The notes under the pieces were generated by a model, which was not told where the DNA came from, made no database searches, and was given only the letters and a program-made list of their open reading frames with translations. The translations under genes and the position numbers were made by a program. Shown here in pieces: positions 1 to 11,390 of a stretch of 64,000 nucleotides of DNA. The stretch is from Saccharothrix sp. S26 (lineage in GTDB: Bacteria; Actinomycetota; Actinomycetes; Mycobacteriales; Pseudonocardiaceae), in assembly GCF_021390395.1 (NCBI RefSeq), contig NZ_JAJUWT010000018.1, positions 124,001 to 188,000 of the forward strand, read 5' to 3'. The stretch's first letter is position 1, and each line of letters opens with the position of its first letter.

Positions 1-1
1 T

Positions 2-265
2 GCACTGTTCTCCCCCGCCGACCGAGCGTTCCTCGCGGCACTGCCGCACCGACTCCCGGTGCAAGCACTTCGTCGACTCCGACTACCGGTACGCCGGGAG
101 ACGATTCCGCGGTGGCACCGAAACCTCCTCGACCGTCGCCAGGCAGCCAGATCCCGTCCCAAGCGGCCCGGCCGACCACGGACCATCCGCTCCCGCCTCC
201 TGGTGCTGCGCCTGGCACGCGAGAATTCGACCTGGGGCTACCGCCGCATCCACGGCTGCTCGTCC
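2..265 (+). pseudogene. N-terminal remnant of an rve-type integrase/transposase (copy 1)
   Basis: The frame from base 2 reads as the start region of an actinobacterial integrase-core transposase. It has a basic HTH-like stretch (SRPKRPGRPRT, about 145-180) followed by the hallmark LARENSTWGYRRIHG (about 217-262). Coding similarity stops after HG, and the DDE catalytic core is absent. The 5' end may lie outside the window. Two other remnants of the same family occur at 10.5-11.2 kb and 13.1-13.6 kb. It is a dead fragment. Confidence 0.6.
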
Positions 266-413
266 CCAGGCACCTGCCTTTCCCCGGGCGAAGCAGGCCG
301 CACGCGAGATGGTGACGGCCTGGCAGGCAGCCAGGCATGGGCCGGGGAGGCACGGTTCCGCCAACGCGGGTGACCGGGTTCGGCAGGGTGCACGTCGGTT
401 CAGCACGCCGGGA

Positions 414-1142
414 TCACGACCCACCCCGCTGGATCGAGTTGCCCGCGTACGTGCCGTGCACTTCGCTGTCGTCCAGCGTCAGCCGACCGCTCTGCCCGTA
501 GAACGCGATGGGCCGAGCCAGAGCACCTGCTCCACGACCGACTGGTCGAAGTCCGCGGCGAGCATGGCCCGTCCGGTGCGCTGGGTCTTGAGCGGGTCGG
601 ACCGGCCCCAGCCGGCCGCGGAGTTCACCAGGATCCGTTCGGTGCCGTACTCGCGCAGGATCGCCACCATGCGGCGCTCGTCCATCTTGGTGTCCGGGTA
701 GACGGAGAAGCCCAGCCAGCAGTCGAATCGGCCACGGGACGCGCCGTAGTCTCGTTCAGGTGGTCGATGACCACCCGTTCGGGTGGCAAGCCGGACTCGC
801 GGATCACGTCGAGTGTCCGCAGCGTCCCGGCGAGCTTGTCCCGGTGGGGTGTGTGCACCAGCGCGGGCAACTCGTGGCGCACGGCCAGTTCCAGCTGCCG
901 GGCGAACGCCTCGTCCTCCTCCGGCGTCATCGAGTCGTAGCCGATCTCACCGACCGCCACCACGCCGTCCTTGGCCAAGTAGCGAGGCAGCACCTCTCCC
1001 AGCCGATCAGCGAGTCGAAGTAGTCGGTGAACGACCCGACGTTCGTGCGCGGCTGGCCCAACCAGAACGCGGGCTCGACCACCGCCCGCACACATCTCCT
1101 CGGAGTCGTCGGTGGTGCGGGAGGTGGGTCGAAGATGCGCAT
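414..1142 (-). pseudogene. Broken TatD-type metal-dependent hydrolase
   Basis: Three minus-strand frames together give one TatD-like protein. It starts MRIFDP at 1142 and runs through VRAVVEPAFWLGQPRTNVGS and FDSLIGWE. A jump then leads to LPRYLAKDGVVAVGEIGYDS, LVHTPHRDKLAGTL and ERVVIDHLNE, and the last frame gives KMDERRMVAILREYGTERIL and AFYGQSGRL. Roughly 50 residues after GWE are missing, the metal ligands of the FDPHIH motif are scrambled (FDPPPAPP), and at least two frameshifts are needed. I recall TatD proteins of this subtype from ebo-like clusters, but that assignment is only a recollection. The gene is flanked on both sides by transposase debris. Confidence 0.65.
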
Positions 1143-1249
1143 CAGGTCTCGTTCCACAGCAGGTTCCTGGCACGGTGGTTGCGAGCTGCGGCCTCACGCC
1201 AGGTTCCGCACCCCGAGGCCGCGCTCCGTCGCCGCGAGCGGTCCGCCAT

Positions 1250-1335
1250 GCCTGGCTGGTCGATTTGATCCGCGAGATCCATATGGATTCGTTCCAGGTC
1301 TACGGCGCTCCGCGGGTGCATGCCGAGCTCACCCG
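1250..1335 (+). pseudogene. IS3-type OrfB fragment
   Basis: A short plus-strand stretch reads LVDLIREIHMDSFQVYGAPRVHAEL. This is the conserved segment just upstream of the DDE domain in IS3-family OrfB transposases. Nothing before or after it continues the family. It abuts the tail of the integrase-type remnant at 1348-1460, so two different IS families are scrambled together. Confidence 0.5.
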
Positions 1336-1347
1336 ATCGCAGAGCCG

Positions 1348-1460
1348 GACTACACCTCGATATGCCGTCGAACAGTCCTCGGCGGCCTGATGAACGAGTA
1401 CGAACCGGCAGCAGCCTAACGCAGGTCAGAAGATGTGACTGGCTCTTGACACCCCACAGG
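1348..1460 (+). mobile_element. 3' tail of integrase-type IS (copy 1) with shared terminal sequence
   Basis: The segment encodes the C-terminal tail RRTVLGGLMNEYEPAAA with a stop, then about 40 bases of non-coding end finishing in TTGACACCCCACAGG. The same tail and end occur at 11080-11177 and, more diverged, at 13490-13578. This defines the right end of one IS family. Confidence 0.5.
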
Positions 1461-1640
1461 GGTCAGGGCCCAGCCACGCCGGAGCGCAGGTTGCTCCCCT
1501 ACTGCACTCCGGCGCCATGACCGGTTCCCTCCCCCAAACGGGGAACCGCCCCTGCCGGGGAGCGGTCCTCTGGACCTCGGCGCCATGGGGCCGACGGGAG
1601 CCAGTGTTCCGATAACGCCCGAGAAGTGATTCGGCGTGAC

Positions 1641-2861
1641 TCAGCCGTTGCGAGTCCTCAGCTCGTCGACCGCGTTGTCGCGTGTGGAGCGCACCACCGC
1701 GATAGCGGCCGCCCCAAGCGCTCCGACACAGGCGAAAGCGTAGAAGCCCCACGGGTACGCGATGCCGGCCGTCAGCAGCGCCCCGCCCAGGATCGGGCCG
1801 GAGATCGCGCCGAGCCGACCGATGCCCGCTGTCCAGCCGAGCCCCGTCGCCCTGGTCATGTCCGGGTAGACCTGGCCCACGTAGGCGTACACGAGCACTT
1901 GAGCGCTGAACACGAAGCCACCCGTCAAGAACACCGCGACGTAGAGGCCGGTCGCGGGCAGCTTGACGCTGAGCAGGGCGAGCAGCACCGCGGCCGCGAC
2001 GAACCAGGCGATCACCGAGGGGCGGACGCCGACGTGATCGGCGACGCGCCCGGCGATCAGCAGGCCGGTGATCCCGCCCAGGTTGAGCGTCAGCAGCAAG
2101 CCCAGTGCGGCGCCGAGCGGGTAGCCGGCCTGTCGCATGATCTCCGGCAGCCACGTGTTCAGGCCGTAGACCAGTAGCAGCCCCATGAAGGAAGCGACCC
2201 AGAACGCGATGGTCGAGCGCAGCAGACCAGCGCGGAAGAGCCCCGCCACGACGTCACCGGTGGAGTGCCTCGTCCGGCGAGCCCGCTGGAAGGCCGCGGA
2301 CTCCGGCAGGAACTTCACCATCAGGGGGATCAGCACGACGGCGGGCAAGGCACCAGCGACGAACAGCGCGCGCCACCCGAGGGGCTCGAGCAACAACAGT
2401 GCGAGCAGCGCGGTGAGTACCGCGCCGACGTGGTAACCGGTCATGACCGTGGTCGTCGCACTGCCACCGCGTTCCTTGCGGGTGTACTCCGTGACGAGCG
2501 CGATGGCCGTGGGCAGGCAGCCACCGAGACCGAGCCCCGCGACGAAGCGCAACGCGCTGAACATGAACGTCGAGGTAGCGGCGGCGCACAGCAGCGTGCA
2601 CACCGAGAACACGGCCACTGAGATCATCATCGACTTGCGGCGGCCGATGACGTCGGTGACAGTGCCAATCGCCAACGCGCCCAAGGTCATTCCCACCAGT
2701 CCGGCGGTCGAGACGGCGGCGGCCGCGCCGGGGGTCAGACCCCAGACACGCTCGCGAAGCAGTACCGGAAGCACCGTTCCGAGCACCACGAGGTCGAAGC
2801 CGTCGAGCAACACCGCGGTCCACACCAGGGGCACGCCCCAGGAGCGAGTACCAACCGACAC
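1641..2861 (-). CDS. MFS transporter, AAHS (aromatic acid:H+ symporter)-like
   Basis: A 406-residue major-facilitator protein with about twelve hydrophobic segments. Family hallmarks are DGFDLVVLG in the first helix, the loop motif GTVTDVIGRRKSM between helices 2 and 3, and a second GRVADHVGVRPS repeat in the second half. This pattern fits aromatic-acid/proton symporters that import benzoate-type acids; the substrate is inferred only from family. I chose the GTG at 2861 because a GGAGG lies five bases upstream (2871-2867), although the frame stays open to 2909. It is divergent from the IclR regulator at 3199. No aromatic catabolic genes are nearby, so it is a transporter-regulator pair on its own. 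Confidence 0.8.
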   Translation of the reverse strand: MSVGTRSWGVPLVWTAVLLDGFDLVVLGTVLPVLLRERVWGLTPGAAAAVSTAGLVGMTLGALAIGTVTDVIGRRKSMMISVAVFSVCTLLCAAATSTFMFSALRFVAGLGLGGCLPTAIALVTEYTRKERGGSATTTVMTGYHVGAVLTALLALLLLEPLGWRALFVAGALPAVVLIPLMVKFLPESAAFQRARRTRHSTGDVVAGLFRAGLLRSTIAFWVASFMGLLLVYGLNTWLPEIMRQAGYPLGAALGLLLTLNLGGITGLLIAGRVADHVGVRPSVIAWFVAAAVLLALLSVKLPATGLYVAVFLTGGFVFSAQVLVYAYVGQVYPDMTRATGLGWTAGIGRLGAISGPILGGALLTAGIAYPWGFYAFACVGALGAAAIAVVRSTRDNAVDELRTRNG

Positions 2862-3198
2862 GGAAACCTCCGGGTGCGCCAATGTCCACGATCCGCTCGA
2901 ACGGACCACAGCCGAGTATGTACCGACGCCAAGCCGTGCACTCCGGATCTCTTTCGCTCACCGGAAACCCGCGAGTCGGACAAATCCGCCGAGCTGTCGC
3001 GAGGCAGGCGCCCGGCTGATCGACACCGTTCGACAAAAATAGCCGAGCCATGCTCGACATCGTCGGGCCGCATCATGCGACTTTCCCTCAGGCGTGCACA
3101 ACTAAACACTTCCACTCTGCGGAAGCGCCGCCTTCCCGCTGAGGCTTTCATCGCTACGATCACCACCGGTCACAGGTCGATGAAAGCGAGACAGCCGA

Positions 3199-3972
3199 AT
3201 GTCCGAGGGATCACCCGAACGAGAACGGGGTGTCCTGGCCAAGGCGTTCGACGTGCTCGCGGCGTTCGAGGGTTCGCGGGATGGACTGGTGCTCGTCGAA
3301 CTGGCTCGCCGTGCCGGCCTGCCGCTCACCACCGTGCACCGTCTCGCGTCGGACATGGTCCGCCAGCAGGTGTTGGAACGGCTTCCCGACCGCCGTTACG
3401 TCGTCGGCCGCCGACTGTGGCAGCTCGGCCTGCTGGCTCGGGTGCAGGGAGGGTTGAGGGACGTCGCCCTGCCGTTCATGCAAGACCTCTACGAGGCGAC
3501 GCGGGAGAACGTGCACCTCGCCATCCGCGACGGCGATCAGGCCCTCTACTTGGAACGACTGCACGGCCGCTCGTCCGTTCCGCTGGTGAGCCGCGCCGGA
3601 GGCCTCCTCCCGTTGCACGCCACCGGCGTGGGAAAGGTCTTGCTGGCCCACGCGCCGCCGGAGGTGGTCGACCAGGTCATCAAGAATGCGGAGAAGGTGA
3701 CGCCTTACACGGTGACCGAGCCGGGGCGCCTGCTGCGGGAGTTGGCGGAGGTGCGTCGGCGTGAATACGCGCGGACCGTCCAGGAGATGACGCTGGGCAC
3801 ATGTTCGGTCGCGGTGCCGGTGCGCGACCCGGATGGCATCGTGCTGGCAGCCATCGGCCTGGTCACGACGACGCGACGGGAACCGACGAGACACCTCGCG
3901 GCACTGCGCATGGCAGCGGCCGGCATCGCCCGCGACTTGGCGCGCCGGCCCGGTGGCAAGTCGACGACGTAA
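3199..3972 (+). CDS. IclR-family transcriptional regulator
   Basis: A 257-residue protein with an N-terminal winged HTH (about residues 12-65: VLAKAFDVLAAF, LPLTTVHRLASDM, YVVGRRLWQLG) and a C-terminal IclR effector domain (about 80-245: LHATGVGKVLLAHAP, VRRREYART, SVAVPVRDPDGIVLAAIGL). It is divergent from the AAHS transporter and probably controls it from the intergenic region 2862-3198, in response to an aromatic or related carboxylate. The effector is not readable from sequence. Length is normal for the family. Confidence 0.9.
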   Translation: MSEGSPERERGVLAKAFDVLAAFEGSRDGLVLVELARRAGLPLTTVHRLASDMVRQQVLERLPDRRYVVGRRLWQLGLLARVQGGLRDVALPFMQDLYEATRENVHLAIRDGDQALYLERLHGRSSVPLVSRAGGLLPLHATGVGKVLLAHAPPEVVDQVIKNAEKVTPYTVTEPGRLLRELAEVRRREYARTVQEMTLGTCSVAVPVRDPDGIVLAAIGLVTTTRREPTRHLAALRMAAAGIARDLARRPGGKSTT

Positions 3973-4490
3973 CCGCGCCGACCGAGCCCTTCACCCGAGA
4001 ACGCAGATCGTTGCACCGCGCATGAACCGCGATAGCGCCGCCGCTCGGCACTGGCAAGAGATCGTTTCCACTGAACGGAAATCGGCCGTGCGAAATGCAC
4101 CGGTGCGCCACTTTGCGAGGAAGCTTCGCTTGACCGGAGCGCAGATTCGCCTGAATGGGCGACCCAGGCGCAGTGGCCACCTGGCTAAAGTGACGCGGGC
4201 TGCCGACATCCGTCACGGATGGCGCCGCCGAGGGCAGCCGCGGTAGCGGTGCGGTCGCACAGACACCACCACCGGAATGAAGAAAGACTCACGTACCGAG
4301 AGAGAGATGAAGGCAGCTCACTTCGTGCTCGGTGCGGTGCGCCGATGCGACCGATGCCGCGACATCCGACGTGGTGACCTCTTCATTCCCGCCGCCACCG
4401 AGCGCTGAGCAACTCGAAACCCGATCCACCACGCCGGTCGATCGCGCTTCGGCTTTCCGCACATACAGCCATACACCAGGAGATGCCCCG
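3973..4490. other. Intergenic region, no gene seen
   Basis: About 520 bases between the IclR gene and the binding lipoprotein. I see no convincing coding frame. It is slightly richer in A+T than its surroundings and presumably carries the promoter of the downstream lipoprotein gene. No palindrome stood out. Confidence 0.5.
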
Positions 4491-5513
4491 ATGGTTCGAA
4501 GTGTCGGTTTATCGGCACGAAAGTTCGCCGGCGCGCTGTCCGCCGCCGTGGTGCTCGCCGCCGTCGCCGGCTGCGGCATGCTCGGCGGCGGCGCGGAGGA
4601 GACCGACGGCTCCTCCCTGCCGGGCAAGGTCGAGAAGAGCAAGATCAGGCTCGGTCTGCTCCCCATCCTCGACGTCGCGCCGGTCCACATCGCGATCAAG
4701 AGGGGTTACTTCGAGCAGGAGGGCTTGCAGGTCGAGCCGATCACCATCCAGGGCGGCGCGGCGGCCATCCCCGGCCTGGTCAGCGGCGATCTCGACATGA
4801 CCTTCGGCAACTTCGTGTCCTTCTTCGCCGCCCAGGCCAAGGAGACCGCGAAGAACGTCGGCGGCCTGCGGTTGATCATGGACGGCTACCAGGCCAAGCC
4901 GGAGATGTTCCTGGTCCTGGCCAAAGCCGACTCCGACATCAAGTCCCCCAGAGACCTGGAGGGCAGGACGCTGGGCATCAACACCACCAGGAACATCGCG
5001 GAACTGACCTTCAGGGCCACTCTGGAAGCCAACAACGTCGACCCCGGGAAGGTGACCTTCAAGGAGGTCCCGCTGCCCGACATGGAGGCGGCGGTCGAGA
5101 ACGGCGTCGTCGACGCCGCCTTCTCCAGCGAGCCGTTCATCACCAGGGCCCAGCGCAACTCGGGTCAGGTCGCGGTGCTCGACGCGGCATCGGGTCCGAC
5201 GGACGGCATCCCGATCGCCGGCTACGGCACGACCGGGAAGTTCCTGCAGGACAACCCCAACACCGTCGCCGCGTTCCAGCGCGCCCTCGTCAAGGGACAG
5301 CGGGACGCCGGCGACCAACCCCTGGTCCGGCAACTGCTGACCGAGTACGCCAAGGTCGACGCGGAAACCGCGGCCCTGGTCCACTTCGGCGAGTTCCCCA
5401 CTACCCTCGACGCGACCCGCCTCCAGCGCGTGGCCGACCTGATGCAGACCTACGGCCTGCTGCAGACAAGGTTCGACATCGCGCCGATGCTGGCCTCCCT
5501 GCCAGGGAGTTGA
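4491..5513 (+). CDS. ABC transporter substrate-binding lipoprotein, NMT1/SsuA/TauA type
   Basis: A 340-residue secreted lipoprotein. Its signal peptide ends in a lipobox (LAAVAGC, Cys about residue 26). The mature part has the NMT1/THI5 fold: LGLLPILDVAPVHIAIKRGYF, GGAAAIPGLVSGDLDMTFGN and GRTLGINTTRN. Such proteins capture sulfonates, nitrate, pyrimidine precursors or aromatic compounds; the ligand here is unknown. I chose the ATG at 4491 because AGGAGA lies seven bases upstream; the open frame before it has no RBS. Unusually, no permease or ATPase gene is adjacent, and a strong hairpin follows directly, so it is a monocistronic orphan that needs partners elsewhere. Confidence 0.85.
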   Translation: MVRSVGLSARKFAGALSAAVVLAAVAGCGMLGGGAEETDGSSLPGKVEKSKIRLGLLPILDVAPVHIAIKRGYFEQEGLQVEPITIQGGAAAIPGLVSGDLDMTFGNFVSFFAAQAKETAKNVGGLRLIMDGYQAKPEMFLVLAKADSDIKSPRDLEGRTLGINTTRNIAELTFRATLEANNVDPGKVTFKEVPLPDMEAAVENGVVDAAFSSEPFITRAQRNSGQVAVLDAASGPTDGIPIAGYGTTGKFLQDNPNTVAAFQRALVKGQRDAGDQPLVRQLLTEYAKVDAETAALVHFGEFPTTLDATRLQRVADLMQTYGLLQTRFDIAPMLASLPGS

Positions 5514-5536
5514 CCGGAACGGCTCCCGGAGGTTCT

Positions 5537-5573
5537 CGGCGGTGACAGCGCCTCGACGACGCTGTCACCGCCG
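5537..5573. terminator. Bidirectional hairpin terminator
   Basis: A perfect 14-bp inverted repeat (CGGCGGTGACAGCG, 5537-5550, with 5560-5573) around a 9-base loop. It lies between the convergent lipoprotein and SGNH hydrolase genes. Confidence 0.75.
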
Positions 5574-5599
5574 CGGTATTCCGATCGGAGCCAGTCGGC

Positions 5600-6298
5600 T
5601 CAGCCCCAGAAGGCCAACGCCTGCCTTCCGAGCGACTGCTGTCCCGCCGTGTTGGCGTGGCAGCCGTCAGCCACCTCGCTGCTGCGGAGGCGGAACGCAC
5701 CGGGGTAGGTCACGTTCTGCGTGGGGTCCGCAGCGGCTTGCCGGGCCAGGTTGTCGGTCAGCTGCGGGCCGTTGGCGCCGGCCAGGAAGCACGTCCGACC
5801 GGCGTCGTAGAGCGGCTGGCCGGTGATGTAGATCCGGGCGCCGGGCGCCGCGTGCCGGCGTGCGTTGGCGATCAGCTGCTTCACCTCGTCGTAGGTCGCG
5901 CCCGCCTGGGCGAAGATGCAGATCTGCACCCACACCGCGGTCGGCTTGCCGAACCTGCTCGACTGCTGGTCGAACTTCTGCCAGGCGGCGGAGCTCGTGT
6001 CGGTCCACGACTGCACGACGAGACCGCCGGTCCCGTACGGACCCCACATGCGCGTGCCACCAATCGCGCGGTACCCCTGCGCGACGTTCTCCGCCATCGA
6101 GCAGCCGATGAACCCCATCTCGTTCGCCGCCGCCGCCGAGACGTCCCGACCGACTTGGTCACTCGCCACCGCGACACCGGTCGCCGACACGACGATCGCC
6201 GCGACCGCGGCGATCAACGCTCGGACAGCACGACCGGCGACGCGGGCGGATCGCTTCTTGAGGCCCGGTCCGTGGTGAGCGGAACTGTCCGTCATCAT
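5600..6298 (-). CDS. Secreted SGNH/GDSL-like hydrolase
   Basis: A 232-residue protein with an N-terminal signal sequence (basic GLKKRSARVAGRAVRALI, then a hydrophobic stretch ending VAVA about residue 45). The mature domain has an SGNH-like block I with the nucleophile context GFIGCSMAEN, where serine sits in GCS rather than the usual GDS. Near the C-terminus is the DGCHANTAGQ motif, which supplies the Asp-x-x-His of the catalytic dyad. It is probably a secreted esterase or acyl hydrolase of unknown substrate. I chose ATG 6298 because of the purine-rich AAGGAAAGGA upstream; the frame is open to 6460 without support. It stands alone, convergent with the lipoprotein gene. Confidence 0.65.
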   Translation of the reverse strand: MMTDSSAHHGPGLKKRSARVAGRAVRALIAAVAAIVVSATGVAVASDQVGRDVSAAAANEMGFIGCSMAENVAQGYRAIGGTRMWGPYGTGGLVVQSWTDTSSAAWQKFDQQSSRFGKPTAVWVQICIFAQAGATYDEVKQLIANARRHAAPGARIYITGQPLYDAGRTCFLAGANGPQLTDNLARQAAADPTQNVTYPGAFRLRSSEVADGCHANTAGQQSLGRQALAFWG

Positions 6299-6471
6299 CG
6301 TCCTTTCCTTTTCGCGTCGTACTTCGACATCCGTCCGGGGGAACGCCGGCAGGCCGCGGTGACCTGTTCGGCGACCGTTGCGGACGGTTGGCGGCGGACA
6401 TGGAGGTGACGTGGGCCGGGGAGCCCGAGCGACCGCACGGCGGGACACCCGGGATCTCACGGGCCTCGACG

Positions 6472-6738
6472 TCAGCCGTTGGCGCAGACCGCGCCGAACG
6501 TGGTGGTGCCACCGGTCAGGATCGGATCGTTGTATCCGCCGTCGGGTAAGCAGAGGTCGAGCAGGTGCCCTTGGCTTCCGGTGGGCTGCGCGGGCGCGTA
6601 CGCGATGTTGCTGATCACCTGCGCTTCAGCTTGGAAGCGTTCGGACGAGGCGGTGGGCGCGTGGATGGACAGGCCGACCACGGCGAGACCTGCTTCCGTG
6701 GCGGCGCTGATCATGGCCAGGCGGGGACGGGCACGCAT
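6472..6738 (-). pseudogene. Probable N-terminal remnant of a secreted alpha/beta-hydrolase
   Basis: An 88-codon frame with a good RBS (GAGGAGA, about eight bases before the ATG at 6738). A signal-peptide-like start is followed by VISNIAYAPAQPTGSQGHLLDLCLPDG, which looks like the first strand region of a secreted esterase (IAYxP...LLDLYLPDG). After LPDGG the family pattern stops and the frame ends in a short tail, FGAVCANG. There is no room for the catalytic Ser-Asp-His. I read this as an internally deleted gene that may still be translated. A genuine small secreted protein is the alternative. Confidence 0.4.
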
Positions 6739-7704
6739 GTCGGTTTCTCCTCGCTCGGGTGGATCACCGCTCCACGCGGGACCGGGTGGTCGGATGCTCG
6801 GGCCGACAGTGGGTTGGTGACGGCATGACGCCGGAGCTCCGGACAGGTGAGGAACCGGAGCCGAGTCACCGCGTTCGGGATGGTTCTGGTCCGAGGCGCA
6901 CGGGGACGAGCACAGTTCAGGAGGGGCTGACTACCGTGCCGGGTTCCACTGGAGGCCGGCCGAGGTCGTCGCCAGGCCCGGCGTACAGGCGGTTCACTCG
7001 TGGGCGGTCGCCGGCGTGCCGAGGCGTTTACACCTGACCATCACGAAGTCGCGCACCGCTGTCGGGAACGCGTTCACCCAACTCTTCGACATCATTGTCG
7101 CCCCTCGACTGGGTGCGCCGCGTCTCACGGATGGCGAGACGGGCGCCGGCAAGAGAAGTTGTTGCGGTAGCGGCACAAAGATAGCGAAACCCGACGACTC
7201 CAGCTTCGACCGTTTCGGTGAAACCGTAATCCACGCAAGCGCCACTGGCAATAATCAGGTTGGCCCCTGCACAGCAACAGGCCAGCTCAGAGGGCTGCAC
7301 AGCCCGCCTTCGGCGCACGAAACCTTTCCCGGTGGAACGAAATCAAAAGTACCCCCGATTCCGTTCAACGGAAATCAGCAGCGGATTTCGAGGCGACTTT
7401 CCGCTGGATGGAAGCCGATTCTTGAGCTCCACGTCCGGCACACCAACAATGCGCGCCCGCGGTGGCCGGCCGGTTGTCGGCCGTGCCGGTCGTCCCAAGG
7501 ACGCGGCACGAGCCGTGAACGCCACGTCCGCCCCCCCCGCAGCCAGGCGGTGCGGAATTCCGCAAGGGGACGACGGGGTGCCTGCCACCGGCAGAGAGGA
7601 CTGACCACGCTCCGGCCCGGACGGTCCACCCGTTGATCGCCGCAGCGCCTGCGGCGGAGATCACCTCACCCTGGTACCCGCCTGGTGAACCAGCCGAGGT
7701 GAAG
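6739..7704. other. About 1 kb without a recognisable gene
   Basis: Several overlapping frames exist on both strands (for example 7016-7636 plus and 7028-7318 minus). None resembles a known family, has a convincing RBS or shows consistent actinomycete codon bias. The central part (7140-7420) is less G+C-rich than its surroundings. It may be eroded sequence. Confidence 0.4.
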
Positions 7705-7722
7705 TATCAACGGTCGTTGATA
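7705..7722. promoter_or_regulatory. Palindromic operator for the ArsR-type metal sensor
   Basis: A perfect inverted repeat, TATCAACG-GT-CGTTGATA, ends about 42 bases before the GTG of the sensor gene. A further ATCAATGAG-like half site is at 7741-7749. The size and placement suit a SmtB/ArsR-family dimer repressing the sensor-ATPase operon. Confidence 0.6.
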
Positions 7723-7764
7723 TGAGTCTTGCCTCAACGTATCAATGAGTATTAGTTTGTAGAT

Positions 7765-8158
7765 GTGAGCGATGAGCGCGATGCCTGCGACCTGCTGTGC
7801 CTGGACTTGCCTCATGCCGAAGAGATCCGGGCCGGCCTGCCGGAGCTGCCCGATGTGGAGCAGGCAGCCGCCGCCGCCCGCGCACTCGGTGATCCCACGC
7901 GGTTGACCATCGCCGCGGCCCTGTTGTCCGGCACCGAGCTGTGCGTGTGCGACATGGCGTGGGTGGTCGGGCAGGCGCAGAACCTGGTGTCACACCACCT
8001 GCGACTGCTGCGCACGGCGGGGCTCGTGGCGGCCCGGCGAGAGCGCCGCATGGTCATGCACTCCTTGACCGAACGCGGCCGTTCCCTGGTCATCGCGGTG
8101 CTGGGTGGCGACGAAGCGCCCGTCGGGCTCGCCAAGGCCGACGTGGAGGGCAGGAGCC

Positions 8159-8166
<8 letters not shown>
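7765..8166 (+). CDS. ArsR/SmtB-family heavy-metal sensor, CadC-like
   Basis: A 133-residue winged-helix repressor. It has the ArsR core ALGDPTRLTIAAALL, then ELCVCDM, and the recognition helix QNLVSHHLRLLRTAGLV. Four cysteines (residues 8, 12, 60 and 62) match, within one or two positions, the thiolate site of CadC (C7, C11, C58, C60) that binds Cd, Pb or Bi. I therefore expect a Cd(II)/Pb(II) sensor that releases the 7705-7722 operator when metal binds. Translation likely starts at GTG 7765 with only a weak RBS. Its stop overlaps the start of the P-type ATPase by eight bases, so the two are coupled. Confidence 0.88.
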
Positions 8167-10148
<1,982 letters not shown>

Positions 10149-10159
<11 letters not shown>

Positions 10160-10545
10160 CACAGGCCACGACGTCCTCGTCATCGGCGGCGGCCAGGCCG
10201 GGCTCGCCATGGGCCACGCCTTGGCCGCCGCCGGACAGGACTTCGTCATCCTCGACGCCGCGGCCGAGGTCGGCTCGTCATGGCGCCGCCGATGGGACTC
10301 GCTGCGGCTGTTCACCCCCGTCCGGCACAGCTCCCTGCCCGGCAAGGACGAGGTCGCCGACTACCTGGCCACCTACGCGCAGCGCTTCGCCCTGCCGGTG
10401 CGACTGGGGGCACCACCATCCGCAGGTTGTCGCGGGCCGAGGACGGACGGTTCGAGGCCATCACGGATCATGGAACGCACACTGCCGTGGCGGTCGTGGT
10501 GGTGACTGGCCCTTTCCAACATCCGGCCACGCCTGACCTCGCCCA
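10149..10545 (+). pseudogene. Truncated, frameshifted flavin monooxygenase/reductase N-terminus
   Basis: The frame opens with an FAD dinucleotide-binding site (DVLVIGGGQAGLAMGHAL), then SSWRRRWDSLRLFTPVRHSSLPG, typical of flavin-containing monooxygenase-like oxidoreductases. A run of five G near 10406-10410 shifts the frame. Family similarity continues in the next frame (TTIRRLSRAEDGRFEAIT, VVVVTGPFQHPATP) and is cut off near 10545 by an integrase-type IS remnant. The start overlaps the ATPase stop by 11 bases, so it was once the third gene of the metal operon. About two thirds of the protein are missing. Confidence 0.75.
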
Positions 10546-10547
10546 CC

Positions 10548-11177
10548 TTCAGGAGAACGCCGGTTGGGGCTACCGCCGAATCCAGGGCGAGCTGCTCAAG
10601 CTCGGTCACCGGGTAGCGGCTGGGCTGCAACGGTTCACCGCGTGCTCTTCGTGATGAAGGTCGCCGCCCGCTACGTGCACATCCTCGGCACCACCACGAA
10701 TCCGGACGGCCCCTGGACCACGCAACAAGCCCGCAACCTACTCATGGACCTCGGCGATCGGCCAGAAGACTTCCGGTTCCTGGTGCGAGACCGGGCCGGT
10801 CAGTTCACCGTCTCGTTCGACGCGGTCCTCTCCGATGCGGGCATCCAGGTCGTGAAGAGCCCACCACGGTGTCCGCGAGCCAACGCTTTCGCCGAACCGT
10901 TCGTCGGCGCCGTCAGACGGGAAGTCGCCGACCGCCTGCTCATCATCAACGAACGCCAACTGAGATCAGTGCCCGACCGGTATGTGACCCACTACAACCA
11001 CCGCCGACCGCACCAAGCCCTCCGACTCTCGCCACCACGGCCGGACCACCCGACCACAGAGCCCACCTGGCCTCGATACGCCGCCGACCAGTCCTCGGCG
11101 GCCTGATCAACGAGTACGAACCCACAGCAGCATAAGTGCAGGTCAGACCCCATGCCTGACTGTTGACACCCCACAGG
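10548..11177 (+). pseudogene. Internally deleted integrase-type transposase (copy 2)
   Basis: Family order is visible: ENAGWGYRRIQGELLKLGHRVA (10553-10620), then VAARYVHILGTTTNPDGPWTTQQARNL, FRFLVRDRAGQFTVSFDAVL, SPPRCPRANAFAEPFV, and the end tail PVLGGLINEYEPTAA in a shifted frame. The linker and the strand carrying the first catalytic Asp are deleted between HRVA and VLFVMK, so it cannot be active. It ends in TGTTGACACCCCACAGG, the terminal sequence shared with the other copies. It interrupts the monooxygenase gene at one side and an IS110 fragment at the other. Confidence 0.75.
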
Positions 11178-11390
11178 ACGACGAACTCGTCGCCGCGATC
11201 CCGGCCGCGCTGGACGAGCACACCGTCGTCGTCCCCGGTACCGCCGCCGCCGACTCGGTGCTGCCCCGGTTGGCCGACAGCCTGAGAACCGTTCCGCCTC
11301 AACGCAAACAGGTCGCCGCCGAGGTCGAGGGGATACTCGATGCGCACCCTCTCGCCGGAGTCCTGACCTCGATCGCCCGCCAAGCCGGGC
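11177..11390 (+). pseudogene. IS110-family transposase fragment
   Basis: The frame beginning DDELVAAIPAALDEHTVVVPG and running to PPQRKQVAAEVEGILDAHPLAGVLTS is the middle of an IS110 (DEDD) transposase, just before the C-terminal MPGIG region. It begins exactly where the integrase-type IS end stops, which suggests the latter inserted into an IS110 element. After LTS the similarity is lost. Confidence 0.6.

Noticed and set aside
4332..4490. N-terminal extension of the NMT1-type lipoprotein
   Set aside because: The extension has no RBS and would place the lipoprotein signal peptide internally. The ATG at 4491 has a good RBS and starts the signal directly.
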